Origin: Haloferax mediterranei ATCC 33500
Lineage (GTDB): Archaea; Halobacteriota; Halobacteria; Halobacteriales; Haloferacaceae
NCBI RefSeq assembly: GCF_000306765.2
Contig: NC_017941.2
Location: 1,922,001 to 1,986,000, forward strand
Direction of reading: 5' to 3'
Length of the DNA: 64,000 nt
The position numbers and the translations under genes were made by a program. A model generated the notes under the pieces. That model saw only the letters and a list, made by a program, of their open reading frames with translations, was not told the origin of the DNA and ran no database searches. The number at the start of each line of letters is the position of its first letter. The first letter of the stretch is position 1. This document shows, piece after piece, positions 53,823 to 62,724 of this stretch.

Positions 53823-54656
53823 ATGTCACCGACACAGCCGACTCCGCAGACCCCGCCGTACGCAATTACGATTGCCACCAGCGACTCCGGCGGCGGCGCG
53901 GGCATCCAAGCCGACTTGAAGACGATGACGCGACTTGGCGTCTACGGCGGGTCGGTCATCGTCGCCGCGACGGCGCAAAACACCCGCGGCGTCGAGGCGA
54001 CTCACGTCCTTCCCACAGACGCGATTCGCGCGCAGTTTGACGCGCTCGTTGACGACTTCGACATTGCGGCCGTCAAACTCGGCATGTTGGCGACGGCGGA
54101 GGCTATCGAGACGGTCGCGGACTGCCTCGCCGACTACGACGGCCCGGTCGTCCTCGACCCCGTGATGGTCGCCACCTCCGGCGACCGACTGCTCGACGAG
54201 GACGCCGTCGACGACTACACCGACCTGTTCGCACAGGCGACACTCGTGACCCCGAACGCGGACGAGGCCGAGGCGATTACCGGCCACTTCCCCGATACGG
54301 AAGAGACACAGCACGCCGCCGCAGACCAGTTCTTCGAGTGGGGTGCGGACGCCGTGCTCCTGAAAGGCGGGCATGTCGACACCGACGATTCGACCGTCGT
54401 CGACGCGCTCGTAACGCCCGAAGAAACGACGACGTACGTCAACTCTCGAATCGACTCCGCAGCTACGCACGGTTCCGGATGCACGCTGTCGAGCGCAATC
54501 GCCGCCCGCCTCGCCCGCGGTGACGACCTGCCGGATGCGGTCGAACGCGGTATCGAGTTCACGCACGCGGCGCTCTCCGAACCGGCGGACGTCGGCGAAG
54601 GCGCAGGAAGCGTGAATCACCTCGTCGGCGGCGAGTGGTCGAACATGGGGGAGTGA
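53823..54656 (+). CDS. thiD: Hydroxymethylpyrimidine (phosphate) kinase
   Basis: A 277-residue ribokinase-fold enzyme phosphorylating HMP and HMP-phosphate. It shows ATSDSGGGAGIQADLKTM, VLDPVMVATSGDRLL, PNADEAEAITG and HGSGCTLSSAIA. It ends after the kinase domain and lacks the C-terminal ThiN/TPS domain found fused in other archaea, which is consistent with the separate ThiE here. Last gene of the operon. Confidence 0.93.
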   Translation: MSPTQPTPQTPPYAITIATSDSGGGAGIQADLKTMTRLGVYGGSVIVAATAQNTRGVEATHVLPTDAIRAQFDALVDDFDIAAVKLGMLATAEAIETVADCLADYDGPVVLDPVMVATSGDRLLDEDAVDDYTDLFAQATLVTPNADEAEAITGHFPDTEETQHAAADQFFEWGADAVLLKGGHVDTDDSTVVDALVTPEETTTYVNSRIDSAATHGSGCTLSSAIAARLARGDDLPDAVERGIEFTHAALSEPADVGEGAGSVNHLVGGEWSNMGE

Positions 54657-54671
54657 GCAAATCTACCGGGT

Positions 54672-54860
54672 TCAGAACTTCCCCCACAACCGCGTGAGTT
54701 CGTCGGCAACGTCGCTCTCATCACTCTGGCGCTCGATAGTCCAGTCCAGTTCTCCGTCTCGGACTGTTAACTCGAACCGGTCGCGCGGGAGTAGACTCCG
54801 CGTTCGTCGCCGGGAACACAGCCTCGACACAGAACTTTCCGTCGCGCCTACCTACGAATC
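54672..54860 (-). pseudogene. Frameshifted C-terminal remnant of an unknown haloarchaeal gene
   Basis: The minus strand carries a coding-like C-terminus, LLPRDRFELTVRDGELDWTI then ERQSDESDVADELTRLWGKF and a TGA at 54672-54674. Codon use is like that of real genes here. Just upstream, a second frame reads RFVGRRDGKFCVEAVFPATNAES, and joining the two needs a frameshift near 54795-54800. No start is seen and the upstream DNA is repeats. It looks like a decayed gene; the family was not recognised. Confidence 0.45.
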
Positions 54861-54875
54861 GACTCGCTTTTCGAC

Positions 54876-54955
54876 GTGGCTGATATCGTAAACGGCTGAG
54901 TTCTCTATAACGAAAACAGCTGATTCCCCTGCAACGAAAACGGCTGATATCACGG
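54876..54955. repeat. 24-bp tandem repeat upstream of the VOC dioxygenase
   Basis: Units of 24 bp beginning ACGGCTGA or ACAGCTGA and ending AACGAAA lie at 54892-54915 and 54916-54939, with partial copies before (54876-54891) and after (54940-54955). Only the ends of the unit are conserved; the middle varies, so the array is old. Confidence 0.8.
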
Positions 54956-55018
54956 CTATGACCCGGTAACACTCACGTCAGCAGACACTCAAGTCGTTCC
55001 GACTCCTACGCTGCGGTG

Positions 55019-56008
55019 ATGACTGACCACACTCCGACGCCGGGCATCCACCACGTTACGTGTATCGCGGGCGACCCACAGCGGAACCTCGATTTCTGGG
55101 TCGAGACGCTCGGTCTTCGGCTCGTCAAGCGCTCCATCAATCAGGACGACCCCAGCACGTACCACTTCTTCTTCGCGGACGCCGAGGGGACGCCCGGGAC
55201 GAGTATGACGTTCTTCCCGTGGGAGAACCTCTCGCAGGGAAAAGTCGGCACCGGACAGGTCTCTCGAACCGCATTCCGCGTCCCCGACGGAAGCCTGGAC
55301 TACTGGGAAGCCCGGTTCGACGAGTACGGTGTCGAGTACGACGACCGAATCGAGCGGTTTGGCGAGACTGTCCTCCCCTTCAGCGACCCGGACGGCCTGC
55401 CGGTCGAACTGGTCGAAGTCGACATCCCCGAGGACGACCCGACCGTCCCGTGGACCGAGTTCGTTCCCGAGGAATCGGCGATTCGAGGGTTCCATTCAGT
55501 GACGCTCTGGGTGGCGGACCCCCAACCAACCGAAGAACTCCTCCGGACGATGGGGCTGGAGGAAGTCGGCACCGAGCAGGCACAGGGCGACGTGCAGGGT
55601 GACGAGCGAACTCGATTCGCCGCCGCTGGACCCGTCGGGAAGTACGTCGACGTGCTCCCGACTATCGAGGGGAGCCGACAGGGTCACGGGACGGTCCACC
55701 ACGTCGCCTTCCAGACGCCGACCGACGAGGACCAAGCGGCGATGCGCGAGGCTGTCCAGTCGGAAGGGCTGCGCCCGACAGCCCAGATAAACCGCCACTG
55801 GTTCCGTTCGGTCTACTTCCGGGAATTCGGCGGCATCCTGTTCGAACTCGCCACGAAGGACCCGGGTTACACTAGCGACGAACCGCGTTCCGACCTCGGC
55901 GGGCGACTCGTCCTCCCCGGCGAGTTCGAAGCACAGCGCGAACAAATCGAAGCGGGGCTGACGGACGTGACGATACCGCGAGCCGATTCGGCGGAAGCCG
56001 ATAACTGA
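55019..56008 (+). CDS. Ring-cleaving dioxygenase of the VOC/glyoxalase family
   Basis: A 329-residue protein with two glyoxalase-type repeats. The first begins PGIHHVTCIAGDPQRNLDFW and the second FHSVTLWVADPQPTEELLR. Likely metal ligands are H11/H12, the histidines in HGTVHHVAFQ and E in GGILFELAT. Proteins of this layout (PcpA/LinE- or MhqO/MhqA-like) cleave hydroquinones or act in quinone resistance. Followed by an alpha/beta hydrolase, it may form a small quinone- or aromatic-processing pair. ATG at 55019; GTG one codon earlier is possible. Confidence 0.85.
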   Translation: MTDHTPTPGIHHVTCIAGDPQRNLDFWVETLGLRLVKRSINQDDPSTYHFFFADAEGTPGTSMTFFPWENLSQGKVGTGQVSRTAFRVPDGSLDYWEARFDEYGVEYDDRIERFGETVLPFSDPDGLPVELVEVDIPEDDPTVPWTEFVPEESAIRGFHSVTLWVADPQPTEELLRTMGLEEVGTEQAQGDVQGDERTRFAAAGPVGKYVDVLPTIEGSRQGHGTVHHVAFQTPTDEDQAAMREAVQSEGLRPTAQINRHWFRSVYFREFGGILFELATKDPGYTSDEPRSDLGGRLVLPGEFEAQREQIEAGLTDVTIPRADSAEADN

Positions 56009-56115
56009 AGCTGTTAGTTGGTCCGTCACCCGGTGGTGGCCCCGACCCGGCTCGGATAAACAACCGGATTGGTCCGGCACCACACACTCACGATACAGGC
56101 GAGAAGCAACACTGG

Positions 56116-57042
56116 ATGGCGACACCGATATCGGATTCGTCTCGGGGGAGACAGGGACAGGGACAGGAACAGGGAAAGAGACAGGACAGCGGCCGTGAAC
56201 AACCCACGGTCGTTTCACTCGATGGCGAGAAACAGGTTGCCTACGCCGAGTACGGGTGCTCCGATGGCGCGCCGGTCGTGTTTCTTCACGGGACTCCCGG
56301 CTCTCGGCGATTAGGGGCACTGTTCGATGCCGCCGCACGAGAACGCGATATTCGAGTGCTCGCGCCCGACCGCCCCGGCTATGGACGGTCTACCCACTGG
56401 TCGTCCCGCTCGATACACGACGCAGACGCGGTTATCACTGCCGTCCTCGACGACGCCGACGAGGAGGTTGCGGGTCTCGTCGCATTCTCCGGCGGCGCTC
56501 CGCACGCACTCGCAACTGTAGCAACCCAACCGGACCGAATCAATCGAGTCGATGTTGTCGCCGGTGCGACGCCTCCCGGTACCGCCGACTCGACGCCCGC
56601 GATACAGCGACTTCTCGGGAAATTGGCGACGGCCACCCCGACAGTTCTCCGCGGACTCCTTCGAGGACAGGCGTGGCTCGCAGACCGCCTCGACCCGTCG
56701 TTCGTCGTTTCACAGTACACGAATGGGACCGAGTCGATTCCGGACGATGTCGCGGCCATCGTGAAGGCGGATTTCGTCGAGGCCATTTCGGGCCACGGGG
56801 TAGGTGCTGTCACAGATTTTCGAGACGCTGCGACGGCGTGGGAACTGCCCGCCGGTACTATCGAGACCGACGTGTGTTTCTGGCACGGTGCGGAGGACAC
56901 GAACGTCCCGATTGACGGCGTTCGGCGCTTCAAATCACAGTTTCCGACTGCTCGACTGAACGTCTTCGACGACGCGGACCACCTGCAGACGCTCGTTCGA
57001 AGCATCCCCGCCGTCTTGGATGCACACGACCGCGCCGACTAA
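56116..57042 (+). CDS. Alpha/beta hydrolase
   Basis: A 308-residue alpha/beta hydrolase. A Gln/Gly/Arg-rich N-terminal stretch (GRQGQGQEQGKRQ) encoded by near-perfect GGGACA repeats precedes the fold. Triad candidates are the Ser in LVAFSGGAPHAL, the Asp in HGAEDTNVPIDG and the His in DDADHLQTL. The oxyanion site is FLHGTPGSRR. The substrate is unknown; it follows the VOC dioxygenase and may hydrolyse its ring-cleavage product. Confidence 0.82.
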   Translation: MATPISDSSRGRQGQGQEQGKRQDSGREQPTVVSLDGEKQVAYAEYGCSDGAPVVFLHGTPGSRRLGALFDAAARERDIRVLAPDRPGYGRSTHWSSRSIHDADAVITAVLDDADEEVAGLVAFSGGAPHALATVATQPDRINRVDVVAGATPPGTADSTPAIQRLLGKLATATPTVLRGLLRGQAWLADRLDPSFVVSQYTNGTESIPDDVAAIVKADFVEAISGHGVGAVTDFRDAATAWELPAGTIETDVCFWHGAEDTNVPIDGVRRFKSQFPTARLNVFDDADHLQTLVRSIPAVLDAHDRAD

Positions 57043-57081
57043 CACCAAGGATTTGCACACACCCATGCCGACTAACACCAA
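57034..57081. repeat. 15-bp repeat spanning the hydrolase stop codon
   Basis: GCCGACTAACACCAA occurs at 57034-57048, covering the end and stop codon of the hydrolase gene, and again at 57067-57081. A weaker third GTCGACTGA follows at about 57095. The period is 33 bp. It shows that the tandem repeats of this genome can be seeded from coding DNA. Confidence 0.85.
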
Positions 57082-57152
57082 CGTACACCGCCGCGTCGAC
57101 TGATATCACGCCGTTTGATATGCGAGTCGACCGAACGATTTCAAATCGCGGT

Positions 57153-57797
57153 ATGAAACGCATCCTGTTTTCGGTCGCCTATCCCGACCGGCTCGTTCAC
57201 CCGCTTCATCGGCGGGTCGTGGAGGAACCGTCGGTTACGCGGGCTGAGTTGCTGATGTGGAGTCCAACCGAAGACGCGACGACGCTGCTCTGGTGCGACG
57301 GCGACCGAGCGGACACAGAGCGGGTTGTCGCTGGTATCGACTCGCTCGTCACGAGCCATTTCGTGGGGGGCACCGACGGGACCTACGTGTTCCTCCGGCA
57401 GGACGGCTACGAGTTCTCGGCGACGTTACTGGATATCGTCGCGGATTCGCGGGTGATTTTCCTTCCACCGGTCGTCTTTTCCGAAGACGGAACGGTCGAG
57501 TTCGAGGCCGTTGGCGAATCGACGGCGCTCAGCGCGTTTTACGAGGCACTCTCAGAACTCGGGTCGCTCACCATCGAACGGGTCAGCGAGTTCGAACGAC
57601 GAAACTCGCCGTCACAGCTCACCTCCCGCCAGCAAGCGGCGCTGGAGACGGCCGTCTCTGTGGGATACTACGAAGTCCCTCGCGACGGGTCCGTCGAGAA
57701 CGTCGCAGACGAGCTCGACTGCTCGACGAGCACGGCGGGTGAACTGATCCGGAAAGCCGAGGCTGCGGTGATTTCGGCGTACACCGAGACGACCTGA
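57153..57797 (+). CDS. Bacterio-opsin activator-type (Bat) HTH regulator
   Basis: A 214-residue protein with an N-terminal sensor-like domain and a C-terminal HTH_10 DNA-binding domain (about 155-214; LTSRQQAALETAVSVGYYEVP then VADELDCSTSTAGELIRKAE). Many such regulators are encoded in haloarchaea and their signals are mostly unknown. The ATG at 57153 (MKRILFSVAYPD) was preferred over one at 57120. It follows the dioxygenase-hydrolase genes and may regulate them. Confidence 0.82.
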   Translation: MKRILFSVAYPDRLVHPLHRRVVEEPSVTRAELLMWSPTEDATTLLWCDGDRADTERVVAGIDSLVTSHFVGGTDGTYVFLRQDGYEFSATLLDIVADSRVIFLPPVVFSEDGTVEFEAVGESTALSAFYEALSELGSLTIERVSEFERRNSPSQLTSRQQAALETAVSVGYYEVPRDGSVENVADELDCSTSTAGELIRKAEAAVISAYTETT

Positions 57798-57941
57798 CGA
57801 CTAGACGGTCGGGTTTCGTCAACCGATGGAGTGCCTGTCCAGACCGTGGGTAAGTGGTCTATCGGCCGACAAACGCTGACCATGTCGAGCGTTAACGAAC
57901 AAGTCGATTTATGCTGATAGCCGCACTATATTCAGCAAACA

Positions 57942-58106
57942 ATGGTTCGTTGCTACATCTGTGAAACACAGTTTAAACGTGACGACGAGGTGTTCTTCTG
58001 CCGGCACTGCGGGTGTTACTGCCACCAGCGCTGTATGGAGGAATACAAGGCCGAAGCCTGCCCGAAGTGTGTTGGTGAACCAATGATCGGCGCTGTTGAG
58101 TTCTAA
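57942..58106 (+). CDS. Small zinc-finger miniprotein
   Basis: A 54-residue protein, MVRCYICETQFKRDDEVFFC then RHCGCYCHQRCMEEYKAEACPKC and a short tail. Eight or more Cys/His residues in C-x2-C and H-x-C pairs resemble a RING/B-box-like double zinc site, typical of haloarchaeal zinc-finger microproteins. It has its own TATA-like element (ACTATATTC, about 57926-57934). Function unknown. Convergent with phaC. Confidence 0.75.
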   Translation: MVRCYICETQFKRDDEVFFCRHCGCYCHQRCMEEYKAEACPKCVGEPMIGAVEF

Positions 58107-58134
58107 GCCTCACTAGTACTGTTGATTCGCCGTA

Positions 58135-59463
58135 TTAGCTGGTGCGTTGTCTCGCCTGTTCCATCCAGGTTGTCACTCGTGACTCGCTGACTCCGAGCCG
58201 GTCAGCAAGCGTAGCGGCCTCTGCGGTTGCGAGTTGACCCACCGTCGTGATGCCCGCATCACGGAGTCGTTCCTCGTACGTCGGGCCGATACCGTCGATT
58301 GTCTGCAACGATGTCTCCTGTTCGGCCTCCATCTGGGCTTCTTCGCGTTCGGTTGTATCCGGACTCACCGCTTGTGTCGTGGACCGCTCGCGGAACCACG
58401 TCGCTACGCGGGGCCACAACTCACCGTGGGATTTCCCCGACACGGCCATGCCGACGTGGCCGGTAGGGAACTCGTAGATATCCGTATCTTCGCTCGGGAT
58501 GACCTCGCTGAAGGGTTTGCTCGCACCCGGTGGAATGAGGTGGTCGAACGACCCGACAATCTGTAACACCGGCATCGTGAGATTTTCGATGTCGACGTGG
58601 TCCCCGTCCAGAACCAGTTCGTTTCGGTAGAGCGCGTTGTCCTGATATATGTCTTCGATGAACTGTCGGTAAGCCTCACCCGCCACGTCCACTCCGTCAC
58701 GAACCCAGCGTTCCATCCGCCCGAAGTTCTCGACGGCTTCCTTGTCGTCGAGGTGGTCGTACAGAATTCCGTATTTCATGAGGGCGTTTTCGATCAGGTT
58801 GAGTTGTGCGAAACCTGTCGCGAGGAACTCCGAAGGCACGTTTCCGTACGTTTCGGTAATCCTTTTCGGGTCGAAGTAGTCCTCGCTCCCCCAGCGTTCG
58901 AGAATCCCGCCAGTGTCGTTAAAACACAACCCAGTTGCCATGAGTCCGAGATTGTTGACCTTCTCCGGATACAGCGCGGCGTACATCGTACTTATCGTCC
59001 CGCCCATACAGTAGCCGAGCACATTGATCGAATCAGCTCCGGTCTGGTCTCGGACGACGTCGACACAGTTGTCGATGTACCGATTCACGTAGTCACCGAG
59101 CGTCAGCGACGCATCGAGGCGAGATGGTTCGCCCCAGTCGATGAGATACACGTCGAATCCGTCTTCGAGGAACCGTCGAACGACACTCTTGTCCGGCTGA
59201 AGGTCGAGAATGTAGGGTCGGTTGATCAGCGCGTAGACGACGAGAAGCGGCGTATTATGGCGGTCGTCGTTCAGCGGCTCGTAGTGCAAGAGGTCGAGTT
59301 TGTTCTCCGAGTGAATAACCTCACTCGGCGTCTGTCCGACCTCGACGGACGCGAGGTCGTCGAGTCGCTCTGGAAGGAGTCGCATCTTATCGATGGTGTC
59401 CGCACCTCGTTCGAACGTTTGACGCTGAATATCCAGTGCCGTCGTAAACGGGTTCATGGTCAT
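58135..59463 (-). CDS. phaC: Class III-type polyhydroxyalkanoate synthase with C-terminal HhH domain
   Basis: A 442-residue PHA polymerase. The lipase-like box with active cysteine is LGYCMGGTIS (C152), with Asp in GSFDHLIPPGA and His in FPTGHVGMAVSG. The last about 60 residues (TIDGIGPTYEERLRDAGITT then VGQLATAEAATLADRLGVSE) form a helix-hairpin-helix domain like those of DNA-binding proteins, an unusual fusion for PhaC. Class III synthases need PhaE, and no phaE is adjacent. A second ATG (59457) is an alternative start. Confidence 0.88.
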   Translation of the reverse strand: MTMNPFTTALDIQRQTFERGADTIDKMRLLPERLDDLASVEVGQTPSEVIHSENKLDLLHYEPLNDDRHNTPLLVVYALINRPYILDLQPDKSVVRRFLEDGFDVYLIDWGEPSRLDASLTLGDYVNRYIDNCVDVVRDQTGADSINVLGYCMGGTISTMYAALYPEKVNNLGLMATGLCFNDTGGILERWGSEDYFDPKRITETYGNVPSEFLATGFAQLNLIENALMKYGILYDHLDDKEAVENFGRMERWVRDGVDVAGEAYRQFIEDIYQDNALYRNELVLDGDHVDIENLTMPVLQIVGSFDHLIPPGASKPFSEVIPSEDTDIYEFPTGHVGMAVSGKSHGELWPRVATWFRERSTTQAVSPDTTEREEAQMEAEQETSLQTIDGIGPTYEERLRDAGITTVGQLATAEAATLADRLGVSESRVTTWMEQARQRTS

Positions 59464-59554
59464 CTTTTATCTCGAGTGTGGTGGCGAATTGCTCTGGAAG
59501 GGGTCTCTTCGAGTACCGTGGAATCGTCTATCGAGTGGTCGAACCCCCCTCGGC

Positions 59555-59740
59555 TCAACCGTACGGGAGTCGGGGGTGGATGGTCCCTCCCGCTTCGACG
59601 AGATTACGATGTGGAACCTCGCCGTACTTCTGGGGCGCACTGGTAAACAGCGCTCTGCAGTCTCCCGAACAGAAGTCACACAGCCTCCTCCCGTATTCAC
59701 TGGTCGCACCGGCGGCGTCTGTCGGAATCCCCTCCCACAT
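59555..59740 (-). CDS. Small cysteine-containing protein upstream of phaC
   Basis: A 61-residue frame, MWEGIPTDAAGATSEYGRRL then CDFCSGDCRALFTSAP, with a tail GEVPHRNLVEAGGTIHPRLPYG. The C-x2-C-x3-C cluster and paired histidines suggest a zinc site. The protein looks real in composition, but the start is uncertain and the family was not recognised. It lies 91 bp upstream of phaC on the same strand and may share its transcript. Confidence 0.5.
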   Translation of the reverse strand: MWEGIPTDAAGATSEYGRRLCDFCSGDCRALFTSAPQKYGEVPHRNLVEAGGTIHPRLPYG

Positions 59741-59984
59741 CCGGAGTCAACCGGCAGAGACGCAGTTGGCGATTTGCTGATGCAATGTGGCTCACAGGTG
59801 ATGGACTCGTTCAACCGTTTGTCTAGTGTAACGCGGACATTTGTAATCAATTTATGTGCAGGTCTCGGTGGTGCGAAGGGACACTATGCGCTATCGGACG
59901 TTCGAATTTCTTCTTCTGTGATACGTATGAGAAAATGGTCATATCACAATCGGACTCAACAAGGACGAGAACCATAAGTTAACA
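59741..59984. other. Promoter region of the rifampin-phosphotransferase-like gene
   Basis: About 240 bases with no supported gene. AT-rich DNA (AATCAATTTATG, near 59846-59857, and CATAAGTTAACAATG right at the start) indicates plus-strand promoter elements. Nothing else is recognised. Confidence 0.4.
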
Positions 59985-62705
59985 ATGAACGAGAGGGGAG
60001 ACACGCCAGAGACGCGGTTCGCGATCTCGTTAGCGGACGACGATGCGACAAAACTCTCAGTAACCGGTGGAAAAGGTGCAACCCTCGCACGCCTTATCGC
60101 GGCTGACTTTCCTGTTCCCTCTGGGTTTTGTGCGACGACCGCTGTCTACCACACCCTCACTGATACTCCCGAAATCCGGGCGGCAATCGAATCGTTGGAA
60201 GCACTTGCGCCCGAAGAGACGGAGGCAATCGCCGATGGCAGTTCCGAGGTCCGGTCGAAGATTCAGAGCCGAACCCTCCCGGACACCGTCCGACACGCCG
60301 TCACGGAGGAACTCGATACGCCCGATGGAGACACGTATGCGGTCCGGTCGAGCGCCACGGCGGAAGATTTGCCAACCGCGTCGTTTGCGGGCCAACACGA
60401 GACGTTTCTCGGAGTCAGCGACGGAGAACCGGTTTTCGACCGGCTCCGTGACTGTTTGGCGAGTCTGTTCACCGAACGCGCCGTCGCATACCGACTCCGG
60501 AACGACATCGCTCACTCCGAGGTGGCGATGGCAGTCGTCATTCAGGAGATGGTTGACCCGGCGGTCGCCGGTGTACTATTCACGGCAGACCCCGTAACCG
60601 GCAACCGACACGTTGCATCCGTTGATGCCAACTACGGTCTCGGTGAAACGGTCGTTTCGGGCGAGGTATCGCCGGATAACGCCCGTATCGACCGACGCAC
60701 CAGAGAGATACTCGCGTACGAGGTCGGTGAGAAACGCTACGCACTTCGTTCGGATGCGGGGGGGAACGGGACGGAACCAGTAGCGCTCGATTCCGAAAAA
60801 CAGGCCACTCGTGTGCTGTCGGATGCCCAACTGCGGAGACTGGTTGCGCTCGGTGGACAGGTCGAGGACCTGCTCGGTACTCCACAGGACATCGAGTGGG
60901 CACTCGTCGAGGGGGACTTTGTACTCCTCCAATCCCGTCCAATTACGTCGTTGTTTCCGCTCCCGGAACCAGCCCCGGACGACGACCGCTTACACGTCTA
61001 TTTCAGTATCGGCCATCAGCAAGCGATGGCAGAGGCACTTCCACCGCTCGTCGTAGACTGGTGGCGGGAACTGCTCAATAACACGGCCGCACGAGTTCGT
61101 TCAGGGAACACCGAAGCACCGTGGGCGGTCGAAGCCGGCCATCGAGTGTATATCGATATAACCCCGCTGCTCCGTTTCGGTCCGCTGAAACGAGGAATTC
61201 CTGTAGGCATCGCAGCAGCGAACGAACCAGCGGCGGCGGCTCTCCAAGGCCTGCTCACAGGACGGAGCGAAGCGTTCCCTGCTCACGGGCGGGTAACGAC
61301 TATTCGTTCAGTGGGTCGCGTACTTCGCCGCGGAGCACCGAAACTCGTACCCCATCTTTTGAGAGCTAGTGGCCGATTTATTCGCGTATTCGTTTCCGGG
61401 CCGCCGGAGCCAAGACGGGAGCAGGCTCGGATTGAGGCATGGGGTGAAGAACTCGCTTCACGGATACGGGAACCTGAGACGGTCGCTGAGCGCGTCCGAG
61501 CCGCCTTCCAGCGCTCTGATTTGTTGACAGTACTCAGTAGATTACTCCCCCGTATCGGGCCGCTCTTGGTTGCGAGCCTCCTCGCCCAGAAGACACTCGA
61601 ACGCCTGTTTCCGGATGCCGACACGGACCTGGATGCGAGTAGCAAAGGCTTAGAAAATGAGCTGGTCACGCGGATGAACCAGCGACTCGGTGACCTTGCC
61701 GACCTCGCCCGTGAACATTCCGAGGTCCGAGAGGCACTCCGGAAAGAGGCTTCGCTCGCGGATATCTCCGAGGGTGAGGGTGGACAGGCCTTCGGTAACG
61801 CACTGTCGGAGTTTCTCGACGAGTTCGGACACCGGGCAAGCGGTGAAATCGACCTCAGTCGGCCGCGCTGGAACGATAACCCTGCGACGTTGATACGGAC
61901 AATCCGGAGCAATCTCGCAGGCACCGACCCCGGCACACACCGAGCACATCTCCAACACTTGGAACGCAATGCTGCGGCGGCGGCGACTCGCCTCGAAGCA
62001 CGCGCTGACCACGGCGTCCTCGGACCGGTCAGGAAGGCGGTCGTCCGGCGATTGATTCGGGCATACCGCGGCGGGATTCAGTTTCGGGAGTACCCAAAGC
62101 AAGGAGTGGCTCACCTCTTTACGGCCGTCCACGAAGTAATATCTGACGCCGGAGCGGCGCTCGCTGCTGACGGCCGTCTCGACGGCCCGGAAGACGTGTG
62201 GTATCTCCGCAAGGAGGAGTTATTCGCCGCGCTCGCGGAGGATGCGCCCATCGACGCGGATATCGACGCTCGTCGACGAGCCTACGAACGCGACAGGAAG
62301 AAGACGGCCCCGCCGATTCTCACCAGTGAAGGGGAGGCCCCGGCGGCGACGATGGAACCCGAACGTACCGAAGGCGTTCTCTCTGGGACACCTGTCTCTT
62401 CGGGCGTCGTTGAAGGACCAGCCCGCGTTATCCGTGACCCGTCCAGCGAGTCACTCGAAAAAGGCGAGATACTCGTTGCTCCCACGACGGACCCGGGATG
62501 GACACCGCTGTTTTTGAACGCAGCAGGGCTCGTGATGGAGGTCGGTGGCCGGATGACACACGGGGCGTTAGTCGCACGCGAGTACGGGATTCCGGCCGTT
62601 GCCTCCGTTTCGAACGCAACGGAGGAAATCCGAACTGGGGAACGGATTCGCCTTGACGGGAAGCGCGGTACCGTCGAACTCCTCGACCGGTCCGAACGGT
62701 ACTGA
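59985..62705 (+). CDS. PEP synthase-like phosphotransferase (rifampin phosphotransferase family)
   Basis: A 906-residue protein with an N-terminal ATP-grasp domain (about 10-325; VTGGKGATLARLIAADFPVP, YAVRSSATAEDLPTASFAGQ), a large central domain (about 330-780) unlike the PEP-binding barrel of true PEP synthase, and a C-terminal swivelling histidine domain, GGRMTHGALVAREYGIPAV with H859. This order (ATP-grasp, antibiotic-binding, His) is that of rifampin phosphotransferase; PEP synthase has the His domain in the middle. The substrate here is unknown. It is followed by a convergent Bat-type regulator. Confidence 0.82.
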   Translation: MNERGDTPETRFAISLADDDATKLSVTGGKGATLARLIAADFPVPSGFCATTAVYHTLTDTPEIRAAIESLEALAPEETEAIADGSSEVRSKIQSRTLPDTVRHAVTEELDTPDGDTYAVRSSATAEDLPTASFAGQHETFLGVSDGEPVFDRLRDCLASLFTERAVAYRLRNDIAHSEVAMAVVIQEMVDPAVAGVLFTADPVTGNRHVASVDANYGLGETVVSGEVSPDNARIDRRTREILAYEVGEKRYALRSDAGGNGTEPVALDSEKQATRVLSDAQLRRLVALGGQVEDLLGTPQDIEWALVEGDFVLLQSRPITSLFPLPEPAPDDDRLHVYFSIGHQQAMAEALPPLVVDWWRELLNNTAARVRSGNTEAPWAVEAGHRVYIDITPLLRFGPLKRGIPVGIAAANEPAAAALQGLLTGRSEAFPAHGRVTTIRSVGRVLRRGAPKLVPHLLRASGRFIRVFVSGPPEPRREQARIEAWGEELASRIREPETVAERVRAAFQRSDLLTVLSRLLPRIGPLLVASLLAQKTLERLFPDADTDLDASSKGLENELVTRMNQRLGDLADLAREHSEVREALRKEASLADISEGEGGQAFGNALSEFLDEFGHRASGEIDLSRPRWNDNPATLIRTIRSNLAGTDPGTHRAHLQHLERNAAAAATRLEARADHGVLGPVRKAVVRRLIRAYRGGIQFREYPKQGVAHLFTAVHEVISDAGAALAADGRLDGPEDVWYLRKEELFAALAEDAPIDADIDARRRAYERDRKKTAPPILTSEGEAPAATMEPERTEGVLSGTPVSSGVVEGPARVIRDPSSESLEKGEILVAPTTDPGWTPLFLNAAGLVMEVGGRMTHGALVAREYGIPAVASVSNATEEIRTGERIRLDGKRGTVELLDRSERY

Positions 62706-62724
62706 CCACACCTTACTCTCGCAA

